64,000 nucleotides of DNA from JAAZKA01 sp034926225 (GCA_034926225.1 JAYFRF010000005.1:62001-126000), one strand, 5' to 3'. Numbered from the stretch's first letter, positions 7,777 through 16,364 are shown. The notes: generated from the sequence alone by a model not told the origin. Made by a program: numbers and translations.

Positions 7777-7805
7777 TTGACAGTGGAAATCCTGCGTGCT
7801 ACAAT
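7777..7805 (+). promoter_or_regulatory. Promoter of the aromatic amino acid operon
   Basis: Consensus TTGACA at 7777-7782, an exact 17-base spacer and TACAAT at 7800-7805. The start would lie near 7812, just upstream of the leader peptide's ribosome site at 7822. It is one of the strongest promoter matches in the window. Confidence 0.85.
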
Positions 7806-7834
7806 AAAACTATTCTGAAATGAGGAGAAAAGCG

Positions 7835-7903
7835 ATGAATAAGAACATCTTTGCAGCGTCTTATTATTACTTTTACTTTATCGGTTTACAATCGAAAAAG
7901 TAA
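7835..7903 (+). CDS. Tyr/Phe-rich leader peptide of the aro operon
   Basis: A 22-codon ORF preceded by GAGGAG (7822-7827) at 7 bases. Its centre reads FAASYYYFYF: eight of ten consecutive positions around residues 6-15 are Phe, Tyr or Ala, with four Tyr and three Phe codons in all. It stops with TAA at 7901-7903, about 80 bases before a strong terminator hairpin and 190 bases before the DAHP synthase gene. This is the layout of classical attenuation, in which ribosome stalling at Tyr/Phe codons reports low charged tRNA. The sensed amino acids match the products of the operon. Confidence 0.85.
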   Translation: MNKNIFAASYYYFYFIGLQSKK

Positions 7904-7911
7904 AAGTGATT

Positions 7912-8021
7912 TGTGCTGCATTTGCCTCGAAAGGGGCAAGGATGTTCCGTAAAGCGATTTCAAAGCTTTTAGGAATAGACGGGGTTCCCGCAGTGAACAA
8001 TCACTGCGGGAATCCTTTTAT
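7912..8021 (+). promoter_or_regulatory. Transcription attenuator of the aro operon
   Basis: The terminator is a perfect 12-bp stem TTCCCGCAGTGA (7985-7996) / TCACTGCGGGAA (8001-8012), loop ACAA, followed by TCCTTTTATTTTAT. Upstream lies a small hairpin TTGCCTC-GAAA-GGGGCAA (about 7920-7938). TGT-GCTGC at 7912-7919 can pair imperfectly with GCAGT (7990-7994) and ACA (7997-7999) inside the terminator 5' arm. A ribosome stalled on the Tyr codons would leave 7912-7919 free, whereas one at the stop codon would cover it, which fits antitermination logic. The antiterminator is weak and inferred; the terminator is clear. Confidence 0.75.
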
Positions 8022-8096
8022 TTTATCCACAGGACAGACGATACCGTTTTCTTTCTTCTCTCCATTCATGAAAAATATCAGCCGGAGGTCTTGATT

Positions 8097-9098
8097 ATGA
8101 TTGCCGTATTAAAGCCCAACACATCCGAACAGCAGATGCAAAACCTGATCACATGGCTCGAAAGCATAAATCTCGGCGTTCATATCTCCCGCGGCGAGTT
8201 TCAAACCGTCCTTGGCTTGATCGGTGACACCTCAAAGGTCGATATCGACCTCCTCGAGGGTCTTGATGTCATCGAGAGCGTGACGCGCATCTCCGAACCG
8301 TACAAGAAGGCCAACCGCAAGTTCCATCCCGAAGATACCGTCGCAGACGTCGCGGGCGTTAAAATCGGCGGCGGCAGCTTCGCGATGATCGCTGGCCCCT
8401 GCTCCATCGAAAGCGAAGAACAGATTATCGAGGTGGCCTGCCGTGTCAAGGCCGGCGGCGCCCATATCCTCCGCGGGGGCGCGTTCAAGCCCCGCACTTC
8501 CCCCTACGACTTCCAAGGCTTAAAAGCCGACGGTATCGAGCTTCTGCGCGAGGCCAAGCGCGCGACCGGGCTTCCCATCGTCAGCGAGATCATGAACGCA
8601 AACCATCTGCCGCTGTTCGACGACGTCGATCTCATTCAGGTCGGTGCGCGTAATATGCAAAATTTCGAGCTTTTAAAGGAGCTCGGCCATACCAAAAAGC
8701 CGATCCTTCTCAAGCGTGGCTTAGCCAATTCTTTAAAAGAGCTCCTGATGAGCGCCGAATATATCATGGCCGGCGGCAACGAAAACGTAATCCTCTGCGA
8801 ACGCGGCATCCGCACCTTCGAAACCTACACCCGCAATACGCTCGATCTCTCCGCCATCCCCGCGCTCAGGGAAATGTCCCATCTCCCCATTGTCGTCGAT
8901 CCGTCCCACGCCTGCGGCATCTCCCGCATGGTCAAGCCGATGGCGCTCGCGGCGGCGGCCTGCGGGGCCGACGGGCTGATGATCGAAGTGCATAACAACC
9001 CCCAAAAAGCCCTCTGCGACGGCGCGCAGTCCCTGACCCCCGATCAATTCGACGATGTCGCGGCCTGTGTGCGGCGCGTGCTGGAAGCGGTGAAGTAG
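8097..9098 (+). CDS. aroF: 3-deoxy-7-phosphoheptulonate (DAHP) synthase, AroA-beta/KDPS-like type
   Basis: First enzyme of the shikimate pathway: condenses phosphoenolpyruvate with erythrose 4-phosphate. The 333-residue protein has an N-terminal ferredoxin-like regulatory domain (about 1-70), the usual allosteric module of this type, then a TIM barrel with AGPCSIES at 99-106, a KPRTSPYDFQG segment near 132-142 and DPSHACG near the C-terminus. ATG at 8097 is preceded by GGAGG (8084-8088); the TTG at 8091 is not needed. It leads an eight-gene operon and is separated from tyrA by one base. Expression should follow the Tyr/Phe attenuator upstream. Enzyme feedback by an aromatic acid is likely but the effector cannot be read. 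Confidence 0.95.
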   Translation: MIAVLKPNTSEQQMQNLITWLESINLGVHISRGEFQTVLGLIGDTSKVDIDLLEGLDVIESVTRISEPYKKANRKFHPEDTVADVAGVKIGGGSFAMIAGPCSIESEEQIIEVACRVKAGGAHILRGGAFKPRTSPYDFQGLKADGIELLREAKRATGLPIVSEIMNANHLPLFDDVDLIQVGARNMQNFELLKELGHTKKPILLKRGLANSLKELLMSAEYIMAGGNENVILCERGIRTFETYTRNTLDLSAIPALREMSHLPIVVDPSHACGISRMVKPMALAAAACGADGLMIEVHNNPQKALCDGAQSLTPDQFDDVAACVRRVLEAVK

Positions 9099-9099
9099 G

Positions 9100-9933
9100 A
9101 TGAACATCGGTATCGTCGGCTTAGGCCTAATCGGCAGCTCCCTCGCGAAGTCCGCGCATAAGAACACCGCGCACCGTATTCTCGGTGCCGACCGCGCAAA
9201 GACCGTTCTCTCCTATGCACTCCTCAGCGGTATCGTCGATGAAGCGCTCGATGACGACAATCTTCCCTCCTGCGGCTGCGTCTTCCTCGCCCTCTATCCC
9301 GGCGACGTCGTGCGGTACGTGCGGGAACACGCCGCGCTGTTTGCCAAAGACGCCCTTGTGATCGACTGTGCCGGCGTCAAGCGCTCCGTCTGTGAGCCGT
9401 GCAACGAAATCGCCGCCGCGCATGGCTTCCACTTCATCGGCGGGCATCCGATGGCCGGTTCGCAGTACTCCGGCATCAAACACGCCCGCGACACACTGTT
9501 CTCGACGGCAACCTTCGTTTTTACTCCCCGTCCCGGCGAGGATGTCGCCATTCTCTCCCGCGCGCATGACCTAGTACTGGAAATCGGCTTTGCGCGGATC
9601 AGTGTCATGACCCCCGAGCGCCATGACCGCCTGATCGCGTTTACCTCCCAGCTTGCGCACGTCGTTTCCAACGCCTACGTGAAAAGCCCGGCCGCCGGCG
9701 AGCATCGCGGCATCTCGGCGGGCAGCTATAAGGATTTAACCCGCGTCGCCTACCTAAATGAGGACATGTGGACGGAGCTTTTCCTTGATAACCGCGACAA
9801 TCTGTTGTCGGAGCTCGACGGACTCATCGCCTCGCTGACAGAATACGCCGACGCCATACGCAATTCGGATCCCGCCGCTCTGAAAACGCTGTTAAAGGAA
9901 GGCCGGGAAGCCAAAGAGAGGATCGACCTATGA
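9100..9933 (+). CDS. tyrA: Prephenate dehydrogenase
   Basis: Oxidative decarboxylation of prephenate to 4-hydroxyphenylpyruvate for tyrosine. The 277-residue protein starts with the NAD(P)-binding GLGLIGSSLA (7-16) and contains GGHPMAGSQYSG (about 118-129), the conserved prephenate-site segment, and QLAHVVSNAY for the dimer helices. It lacks a C-terminal ACT domain and a chorismate mutase domain, so it is a compact monofunctional enzyme; chorismate mutase is supplied by PheA in the same operon. It starts one base after aroF and overlaps aroB by 4 bases. Confidence 0.94.
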   Translation: MNIGIVGLGLIGSSLAKSAHKNTAHRILGADRAKTVLSYALLSGIVDEALDDDNLPSCGCVFLALYPGDVVRYVREHAALFAKDALVIDCAGVKRSVCEPCNEIAAAHGFHFIGGHPMAGSQYSGIKHARDTLFSTATFVFTPRPGEDVAILSRAHDLVLEIGFARISVMTPERHDRLIAFTSQLAHVVSNAYVKSPAAGEHRGISAGSYKDLTRVAYLNEDMWTELFLDNRDNLLSELDGLIASLTEYADAIRNSDPAALKTLLKEGREAKERIDL

Positions 9934-10997
9934 AAACCATCGACGTACACGCCTCAGGGAGCTATACGGTAACCATCGATTCCTGTCTGTTATCCCGATC
10001 CGGCGACTATGCCGCCGCTCTGGTGCGCGGGCGGCACGCGACACTCGTCTCCGATACCAACATCTTCCCCCTCCATGGCCAAACCGTCCGCGCAAGCCTG
10101 ATACTCGCGGGGTTTTTAGTGGACACCTTCATCATTCCTGCCGGGGAAGGCTCAAAATCGACGGAAAACCTGATCGCGCTCGCTGAAAGCTGCGCGAACG
10201 TCGGCCTGACACGCGCGGACTTGCTTGTCGCGCTCGGAGGAGGCGTCGTCGGCGATCTGACCGGGCTCGGTGCGGCGCTTTATCTGCGTGGGCTGCCTTT
10301 TCTGCAGCTGCCGACAACCCTGCTCGCGGACGTCGACTCCTCCGTCGGCGGCAAGACAGCGGTCAACCTGCCGCAGGGGAAGAACCTGTTCGGCGCGTTT
10401 CATCAGCCGGCGGCGGTTCTTTGCGATACCGACGCGCTTTCCACTCTGCCGGATCGCGATTTTGCCGACGGCTGTGCAGAGGTCATTAAATATGCCGTTC
10501 TGTGCGGCGGTGAGCTTGCCGCGCTTGCCGAAGCCGGCATCCGAGAAAACCTCGGGGATATTATCGCGCTCTGCGTTGCTTATAAGCGCGATATCGTCGA
10601 ACGGGATGAATTTGACCGCGGCGAGCGGCAGCTTTTAAACCTCGGCCATACCTTGGGCCACGCGATCGAGCAAGCCAGCGGCTATACCGTCTCCCACGGC
10701 CGCGGTGTCGCAGCGGGACTCTGCATGGTCTCCCGCGCGGCCGCCCGGCTCGGGATCTGCGCGGAGGAAACCGTCCGCCACGCGGAAACGCTTTGCCGGC
10801 GCTATCATCTGCCGACGGACAGCGATTTTCCCGACGAGACGCTTTATAACGCCGCCCTGCTCGACAAAAAACGCGGCGCCGACCGCATCTCGCTCATTCT
10901 CCCGCACGCCTTCGGCGACTGCCGCGTCACCCCGGTCGATCTCCCCTTTCTGCGCCGTCTGATCAGCCTGTCTCATGAGGAAGGAGCTTCCCGATGA
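9930..10997 (+). CDS. aroB: 3-dehydroquinate synthase
   Basis: Second shikimate-pathway step, DAHP to 3-dehydroquinate, NAD- and metal-dependent. The 355-residue protein shows GGGVVGDLTGLGAALYLRG (about 104-122) for NAD binding, ADVDSSVGGKTAVN, EVIKYAV and NLGHTLGHAIE, the last carrying metal-ligand histidines. Length is normal. Start and stop overlap the flanking genes by 4 bases each, so translation is coupled through tyrA-aroB-aroA. Confidence 0.96.
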   Translation: MKTIDVHASGSYTVTIDSCLLSRSGDYAAALVRGRHATLVSDTNIFPLHGQTVRASLILAGFLVDTFIIPAGEGSKSTENLIALAESCANVGLTRADLLVALGGGVVGDLTGLGAALYLRGLPFLQLPTTLLADVDSSVGGKTAVNLPQGKNLFGAFHQPAAVLCDTDALSTLPDRDFADGCAEVIKYAVLCGGELAALAEAGIRENLGDIIALCVAYKRDIVERDEFDRGERQLLNLGHTLGHAIEQASGYTVSHGRGVAAGLCMVSRAAARLGICAEETVRHAETLCRRYHLPTDSDFPDETLYNAALLDKKRGADRISLILPHAFGDCRVTPVDLPFLRRLISLSHEEGASR

Positions 10998-12244
10998 CCA
11001 TCACCATCCCGCCCTATGTCCCGTCCGGTACACTCGCCGCGATTCCGTCGAAATCGATGGCCCATCGCCTTCTCCTTTGCGCAGCACTTTCCGACGCGCC
11101 CGTCCGCATTGTCTGTCCCGCCGCCTCCGCCGATATCGAGGCGACCATCCGCTGCATTGACGCCCTCGGCGGCTGCGTCACACGCCGCGGCGACAGCCTA
11201 CACGTCACGCCGATTAAGAAGGGTGCGGTCACCCGCGCCGCGCTCGACTGCGGCGAAAGTGGCTCAACCCTGCGCTTTCTACTGCCCGTCGCAGCGGGAC
11301 TGGGCATCCCGTCGGTCTTTACCGGCTCTGAGCGGCTCTCGAAGCGCCCCCTCGAGCCGCTTCATAGCCTGCTGACCCAGCGCGGCTGCACCCTTTCCCC
11401 CAACGGCGTATTCCCGCTGACCCTCGACGGGCAAGCCACGGGCGGCGCGTATGCGATCTCCGGTGCGGTCAGCTCCCAGTTCATCACGGGGCTTTTAATG
11501 ATGCTCCCGCTCGTCGGCGGCGGCAGCGTGACGATTACCGACAATTTCGAGTCGAAATCCTACGTCGATATGACCGTTCTCTCCTTAAAACAATCAGACA
11601 TCGACATCCGCGAGGATGGCCGCACCGTAACCGTGCGCGGCGGCTATCATCTGCGCGACTGCGCCGTCGAAGGAGACTGGTCGAACGCCGCATTCTGGCT
11701 TGCGGCGGGCGCGCTCGGTGGCGATATCGCAGTAGACGGCCTTTCGACCGCCTCCGCGCAGGGCGACCGGCAGATTCTGCCGCTGCTGTCCGCTTTCGGC
11801 GCACATACGGCGGTTCACGGACAGCGCGTCGCTGTCCGTCCGGCGCCCCTGCGCGGCTCCGACATCGACGCGGCCGATATTCCTGACCTCGTGCCGGTAC
11901 TCAGCGTCGTCGCGGCACTCGCGGACGGCGAAACGCGTATCCGCAACGCGGGTCGTCTGCGCCTTAAGGAAAGTGATCGGCTCGAAACGACCGCCGCCAT
12001 GCTCCGCGCGCTCGGCGGCCGCTGCGACGTCACGGACGACGGCCTGCGCATCGTCGGGATGCCCTCCCTGCGCGGGGGGACGGTCGACGGCGCGAACGAC
12101 CACCGCATCGTCATGGCCGCCGCCGTCGCCGCAAGCCGCTGCTCCTTCCCCGTCGTCATTCAAGGCGCGGAGGCCAAAGATAAATCCTATCCCTCGTTTT
12201 TTTGTGACCTATTAAGGCTCGGCGCAACCGTGAAGGAGGAGTAA
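10994..12244 (+). CDS. aroA: 5-enolpyruvylshikimate-3-phosphate synthase
   Basis: Sixth step of the pathway: transfers enolpyruvyl from PEP to shikimate 3-phosphate. The 416-residue protein contains SKSMAHRLLLCAALS (about 16-30), CGESGSTLRFLLPVA (about 84-98), RLKESDRL and NDHRIVMA. The segment ESGSTLRF replaces the more usual NAGTAMR of class I enzymes, as in many Firmicutes class II-type enzymes, which are often less glyphosate-sensitive; sensitivity here is inference. The N-terminus overlaps aroB by 4 bases. Confidence 0.95.
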   Translation: MTITIPPYVPSGTLAAIPSKSMAHRLLLCAALSDAPVRIVCPAASADIEATIRCIDALGGCVTRRGDSLHVTPIKKGAVTRAALDCGESGSTLRFLLPVAAGLGIPSVFTGSERLSKRPLEPLHSLLTQRGCTLSPNGVFPLTLDGQATGGAYAISGAVSSQFITGLLMMLPLVGGGSVTITDNFESKSYVDMTVLSLKQSDIDIREDGRTVTVRGGYHLRDCAVEGDWSNAAFWLAAGALGGDIAVDGLSTASAQGDRQILPLLSAFGAHTAVHGQRVAVRPAPLRGSDIDAADIPDLVPVLSVVAALADGETRIRNAGRLRLKESDRLETTAAMLRALGGRCDVTDDGLRIVGMPSLRGGTVDGANDHRIVMAAAVAASRCSFPVVIQGAEAKDKSYPSFFCDLLRLGATVKEE

Positions 12245-12248
12245 ATAT

Positions 12249-13442
12249 ATGCCGTCCAGCTTCGGAAACCGCATCCGCGTCACCCTATTCGGGCAGTCTC
12301 ACTCGGCTGCCATGGGCGCGGTCATCGACGGACTCCCCGCGGGCTTTCCCGTCGATACCGTGGGGCTTGCCGCCTTCATGGCACGCCGCGCGCCCGGCGG
12401 CGAGTTCGCCACCAAGCGCCGGGAAGCCGACGAGGTGGAGTTCCTCTCCGGTCTCGTCGATGCCGCTGCTTTTACCGATGGCAGCCCCGGTCGAGCAGCG
12501 GACTCCGGGTTTGCCGCAAGAGAACAGAACGCAATGCCGCCGGGCGCGAGCCCGGTGCCGACAGGCGCGAGCCTGGTTACGTGTGGGGCGCCGGTCGCGT
12601 TTCTGATCCGTAATACCGACGCGCGTTCGGCGGATTACGCAAAGCTTCGTGATATCCCCCGCCCCTCCCACGCCGATTTCACCGCTTATCTGAAATATCA
12701 CGGTTTTCATGATATTCGCGGCGGCGGCCAGTTTTCCGGCCGCTTGACCGCTCCCCTATGCGTCGCGGGTTACCTTTGCAAGACTTTGCTCGCACGCCGC
12801 GGCGTTACCGTCATCTCCCACATAGCGTCCATCGGCGGCATCACGGATACGCCGCTCGATCCGATGCGGCTTGATGAAACGTATGCGGTCCGCATGAACG
12901 ACCCGTTCCCCGTCTTAGACGAGCAGGCCCGTATCCAGATGCAATCCGCAATCCGGGACGCGGCGCACACGGGCGATTCTCTCGGCGGCGTCATCGAATG
13001 CGGCATCTACGGCTTCCCATCTGGACACGGCGGTCCGTTCTTCGGCGGTATCGAGGGCACTCTTTCGCAGGCACTGTTCGCCATCCCCGCCGTCAAGGGC
13101 GTCGAATTCGGCGCGGGCTTCGATTTTGCCCGCATGCGTGGTTCGGAGGCAAACGACCCTTATACTATCGATTCTTCCGGAGCCGCCCGCCCCGCGTCCA
13201 ACCGCTGCGGCGGGATCCTCGGTGGGATCTCCTCCGGCATGCCGATTCTTTTCCGCGCCGCGTTCAAGCCCACCCCCTCCATTCCCCGTGAGCAGGAAAG
13301 CGTCAGCCTGTCCGGGCATACAAAGGTACCCCTCGTCATAGGCGGACGGCACGACCCCTGCATCGTCCCCCGCACGGCGGTCGTCTGTGAAGCGGCTGCA
13401 GCGCTCGCGCTGATGAATATAGAAGACGAAACGATTGAATAA
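12249..13442 (+). CDS. aroC: Chorismate synthase with an internal insertion
   Basis: Last common step: FMN-dependent removal of phosphate from EPSP. The 397-residue protein begins with GNRIRVTLFGQSHS and ends with GRHDPCIVPRTAVVCEAAAA, both diagnostic. It exceeds the usual 350-370 residues because of about 35 extra residues between EFLSG (64-68) and APVAFLIRN (from 114). The insertion covers about residues 72-110 (12462-12578) and holds two seven-residue repeats, PPGASPV and PTGASLV, encoded by two small GCGA-loop hairpins. Everything else looks intact, so the enzyme is probably active. ATG follows a GGAGGAG ribosome site overlapping the aroA stop. Confidence 0.95.
   Translation: MPSSFGNRIRVTLFGQSHSAAMGAVIDGLPAGFPVDTVGLAAFMARRAPGGEFATKRREADEVEFLSGLVDAAAFTDGSPGRAADSGFAAREQNAMPPGASPVPTGASLVTCGAPVAFLIRNTDARSADYAKLRDIPRPSHADFTAYLKYHGFHDIRGGGQFSGRLTAPLCVAGYLCKTLLARRGVTVISHIASIGGITDTPLDPMRLDETYAVRMNDPFPVLDEQARIQMQSAIRDAAHTGDSLGGVIECGIYGFPSGHGGPFFGGIEGTLSQALFAIPAVKGVEFGAGFDFARMRGSEANDPYTIDSSGAARPASNRCGGILGGISSGMPILFRAAFKPTPSIPREQESVSLSGHTKVPLVIGGRHDPCIVPRTAVVCEAAAALALMNIEDETIE
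12540..12575 (+). repeat. Tandem in-frame hairpin repeat inside aroC
   Basis: CCGGGC-GCGA-GCCCGG (12540-12555) and CAGGC-GCGA-GCCTG (12562-12575) are two hairpins with identical GCGA loops, spaced 21 bases apart and so in frame. They encode the repeats PPGASPV/PTGASLV in a segment absent from ordinary chorismate synthases. Confidence 0.6.
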
Positions 13443-13457
13443 GAGGAGTTTTTTAGA

Positions 13458-14600
13458 ATGGATCTTCAGGAATACAGAACAAAGATTGACGGTATCGACC
13501 GCGAAATCGTCCGGCTGTTCTCTGAACGGATGCAGACCGCGTCCGAGATCGCCGCTTATAAAAAAGAGCACAACCTCCCCGTCTACGACGGTGCGCGGGA
13601 ACATGCCCTGCTCGCAAAAGTCTCCGAGCTTGCGGGGGAGAACCTCGAAAGCTACACCCGCGTACTGTTTTCCACCTTAATGAATCTCTCCCGCTCCTAT
13701 CAGATCAAGACCGTCTGCCCCACGTCTGCGCTTTCCCGCCGCGTGGCTGACGCCGTGGAAAATACGCCCCGCCTGTTCCCCGAAAAGGCCATCGTCGCCT
13801 GTCAGGGTGTCGAGGGCGCCTACTCTCAGGCTGCCTGCGAAAAGATCTTCACCGCGCCGAGCATTCTCTATATGAACACCTTCGACGCCGTTTTCCGCGC
13901 CGTAAACGCCGGACTCTGCCGCTACGGCATCCTCCCCCTGGAAAACAGCACCGCCGGCTCCGTCAATCAGGTCTACGACCTCATGTCGAAGTACCATTTT
14001 TATATCGTCCGCAGCGTCCGCTGCCGTATCTCGCATTGTCTGCTTGCACGCCCCGGCGTCTCTCTCGACAATGTCCGCGAGGTCTATTCCCACGAGCAGG
14101 CGCTCAACCAGTGCGCCGCCTTCTTCGCCGAGCATAAGAATATCCGTCCCGTCGCCTGCGAAAATACCGCTGTCGCCGCGAAAACCGTTGCGGAATCCGA
14201 CCGGTCAGACATCGCCGCGATCTCCTCGTCCTCCTGCGCGGAGCTCTACGGCTTAAAATCCCTCTCCCGCGACATCCAGGACAACGGTGGCAACGATACC
14301 CGCTTCATCTGCATCTCCAAAACCCTCGAAGTCTACCCCGGAGCCGACAAGACCAGCGTCAAGCTCATCCTCCCCCACCGCCCCGGTTCTCTCTACCACA
14401 TCCTCGCCCGCTTCTATGCGCTCGGCATCAACATCTCCAAGCTCGAGAGCCGCCCCATCCCCGGCCGCGATTTTGAGTTCATGTTCTACTTCGACGCCGA
14501 CGCGTCCGTCTATTCCCCCGCACTGACGGCGCTTCTGTGCGAGCTGGAAGCGGAAACGGAGGACTTCGAGTACCTCGGCAGCTACTCCGAGGTCGTGTGA
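13458..14600 (+). CDS. pheA: Bifunctional chorismate mutase / prephenate dehydratase (P-protein)
   Basis: Makes prephenate from chorismate and phenylpyruvate from prephenate. Three domains in 380 residues: an AroQ-type chorismate mutase (about 1-85, with IDREIVRLFSERM), prephenate dehydratase (about 110-290, with QGVEGAYSQAA, LPLENSTAGSV and GGNDTRF), and a C-terminal ACT domain (about 300-375, with HRPGSLYHILARF and LESRPIPG). The ESRP motif is the conserved phenylalanine-site segment, so feedback inhibition by Phe is likely. It provides the mutase needed by tyrA in the same operon. Ribosome site AAGAGGAG precedes the ATG. Confidence 0.96.
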   Translation: MDLQEYRTKIDGIDREIVRLFSERMQTASEIAAYKKEHNLPVYDGAREHALLAKVSELAGENLESYTRVLFSTLMNLSRSYQIKTVCPTSALSRRVADAVENTPRLFPEKAIVACQGVEGAYSQAACEKIFTAPSILYMNTFDAVFRAVNAGLCRYGILPLENSTAGSVNQVYDLMSKYHFYIVRSVRCRISHCLLARPGVSLDNVREVYSHEQALNQCAAFFAEHKNIRPVACENTAVAAKTVAESDRSDIAAISSSSCAELYGLKSLSRDIQDNGGNDTRFICISKTLEVYPGADKTSVKLILPHRPGSLYHILARFYALGINISKLESRPIPGRDFEFMFYFDADASVYSPALTALLCELEAETEDFEYLGSYSEVV

Positions 14601-14615
14601 ACGGAGGAGTGACGC

Positions 14616-15878
14616 ATGCTGCACGGCTTTTCCGGCAAGCGCTTCGGCCTCATCGGCGGGAAACTCTCGCACAGCTTCTCCCCGCAAATACACGCGCTGC
14701 TTGCCGATTACGATTATACTCTTTTCCCTATGCCCGCCGACGCACTACAAACCTGGTTTGCCGACTGCCCCCTCGACGGCTTCAACGTTACGATCCCTTA
14801 TAAGGAAGCCGTTATCCCCTACTGCGCGGCACTCTCCGACCGCGCGCGAAAGATCGGCTCGGTCAATACGATCGTCCGGCGCGAGGACGGCACTTTTTAC
14901 GGCGACAATACGGACTATTTCGGCTTTTCCTACCTCGTCTCTGCCCTCGGCGTTTCCGTCACGGGCAAAAAGGCTCTAATTTTCGGCAGCGGCGGCTCAG
15001 CGCATACAGTCCGCGCGGTGCTCTCCGACCTCGGCGCGTCCGAAATCGTTACGGTCTCCCGCACCGGTGAGAATAACTACTTGAATCTCGACCGTCACGC
15101 GGACGCCGGCTTCCTCGTCAACACCACCCCCGTCGGCATGTATCCCCATACCGGCATCTCAACCGTCGATCCAGCGCTCTTTCCTCAATGCGCGGGTGCG
15201 CTCGATCTGATTTATAACCCTTCGAGAACCGCTTTCCTCCTGCGCTGTGACGCACTCGGCATCCCCTGCGCAAACGGCCTCCCCATGCTCGTCGCACAGG
15301 CAGCGGAGGCCTGCCGCGTCTTTACCGATACCCACACCGGTGCCGATGCCGACGTTTTGGACACGCTGACGCCCGTCATCGTGCGGGAAATCGAATTTGA
15401 GACGAAAAACATCGTCCTCATCGGCATGCCCGGCTCCGGGAAAACCGAATGCGGCAGGGCGCTCGCGGACATGCTCCGTCGACCTTTCCGGGATACCGAC
15501 GACCTTATCCTAGCTGCCGCTGGGCGCACTCCCGCCGAAATCATCCTCGTCGACGGAGAAGCGACGTTCCGGACTTTAGAATCCCGCGTCCTCGCCGACA
15601 TGTGCCATGAAAGCGGTCTCGTCATCGCGACGGGCGGTGGCGCGGTCACCGTTCCCGCAAACCGCGACCTCCTGCGGCAAAACGGCTCCGTCGTCTTCCT
15701 AGACCGCGACAAAGCCCAGCTTGCCACTGAGGGTAGGCCCCTTTCGGCGCGCATAGACGAGCTTTACGACCGCCGCATGCCGCTCTACCGCGCTTTCGCC
15801 GATATAACCGTCCAAAGCCGTAAAACCGTCCGGGAAACGGCGGAGGCCATTCTGCAAACCATTCGGGAGGAATCATAA
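14616..15878 (+). CDS. aroE-aroK: Shikimate dehydrogenase / shikimate kinase fusion
   Basis: A 420-residue fusion of pathway steps four and five. Residues 1-255 form shikimate dehydrogenase: SHSFSPQIH (18-26), catalytic lysine in NVTIPYK (57-63), NTD ending at 100 and the GSGGSAH nucleotide loop (124-130). Residues 262-420 form shikimate kinase: Walker A GMPGSGKT (270-277), DTDDLI near 293-298 and ATGGGAV (338-344). Both halves look complete. ATG at 14616 follows GGAGGAG. Fusion of these two adjacent activities would allow direct hand-over of shikimate; that is inference. Confidence 0.95.
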   Translation: MLHGFSGKRFGLIGGKLSHSFSPQIHALLADYDYTLFPMPADALQTWFADCPLDGFNVTIPYKEAVIPYCAALSDRARKIGSVNTIVRREDGTFYGDNTDYFGFSYLVSALGVSVTGKKALIFGSGGSAHTVRAVLSDLGASEIVTVSRTGENNYLNLDRHADAGFLVNTTPVGMYPHTGISTVDPALFPQCAGALDLIYNPSRTAFLLRCDALGIPCANGLPMLVAQAAEACRVFTDTHTGADADVLDTLTPVIVREIEFETKNIVLIGMPGSGKTECGRALADMLRRPFRDTDDLILAAAGRTPAEIILVDGEATFRTLESRVLADMCHESGLVIATGGGAVTVPANRDLLRQNGSVVFLDRDKAQLATEGRPLSARIDELYDRRMPLYRAFADITVQSRKTVRETAEAILQTIREES

Positions 15879-16307
15879 ATGAGGCTCTTAATCATCAACG
15901 GCCCGAATCTGAACATGCTCGGCATCCGCGAGCCGGCCGTCTACGGCAGCCGTACCTTCGGGGATCTGGAATCATTTATCCGCACGGCCTGCGAGCGGGA
16001 GCATGCCGATTGCAAACTCTATCAAAGCAACAGCGAGGGCGACATCGTCACCGAAATTCAAAACGCCTACGGCGTCTTCGACGGCATCGTGATCAATCCC
16101 GCCGCCTATACGCATACCAGCGTCGCCATCCTCGATGCGCTCAAGGCCGTAGGGCTTCCCACCGTAGAGGTGCATCTGTCGGACATCGCAAAACGCGAGT
16201 CCTTCCGGCAGTTCTCCTACGTTTCTCTTTACGCGGAACGCACCATCACGGGGAAGGGCTTTGACGGCTATGCTGACGCGATATCCTATCTCGCGTCGCA
16301 CGAGTAA
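15879..16307 (+). CDS. aroQ: 3-dehydroquinate dehydratase, type II
   Basis: Third shikimate step, 3-dehydroquinate to 3-dehydroshikimate. The 142-residue protein has the type II hallmarks: LIINGPNLNMLGIREPAVYG with the catalytic tyrosine near residue 22, YQSNSEGDIV, INPAAYTHTSVAI with the catalytic histidine, and EVHLSD. It starts directly after the aroE-aroK stop and is the last gene of the operon, which thus encodes every step from PEP and erythrose 4-phosphate to phenylpyruvate and 4-hydroxyphenylpyruvate except the final transamination. Confidence 0.96.
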   Translation: MRLLIINGPNLNMLGIREPAVYGSRTFGDLESFIRTACEREHADCKLYQSNSEGDIVTEIQNAYGVFDGIVINPAAYTHTSVAILDALKAVGLPTVEVHLSDIAKRESFRQFSYVSLYAERTITGKGFDGYADAISYLASHE

Positions 16308-16364
16308 ACGGCGCCACCACGCTGTAAAACCTCTTTTTATGCCTTTCTTTTTCGAGTCTGTCCC

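Noticed and set aside
7904..8096. T-box or TRAP site in the aro leader
   Set aside because: No T-box sequence (AGGGTGGNACCGCG-type) and no row of GAG/TAG triplets is visible; the leader peptide with terminator explains the region better.
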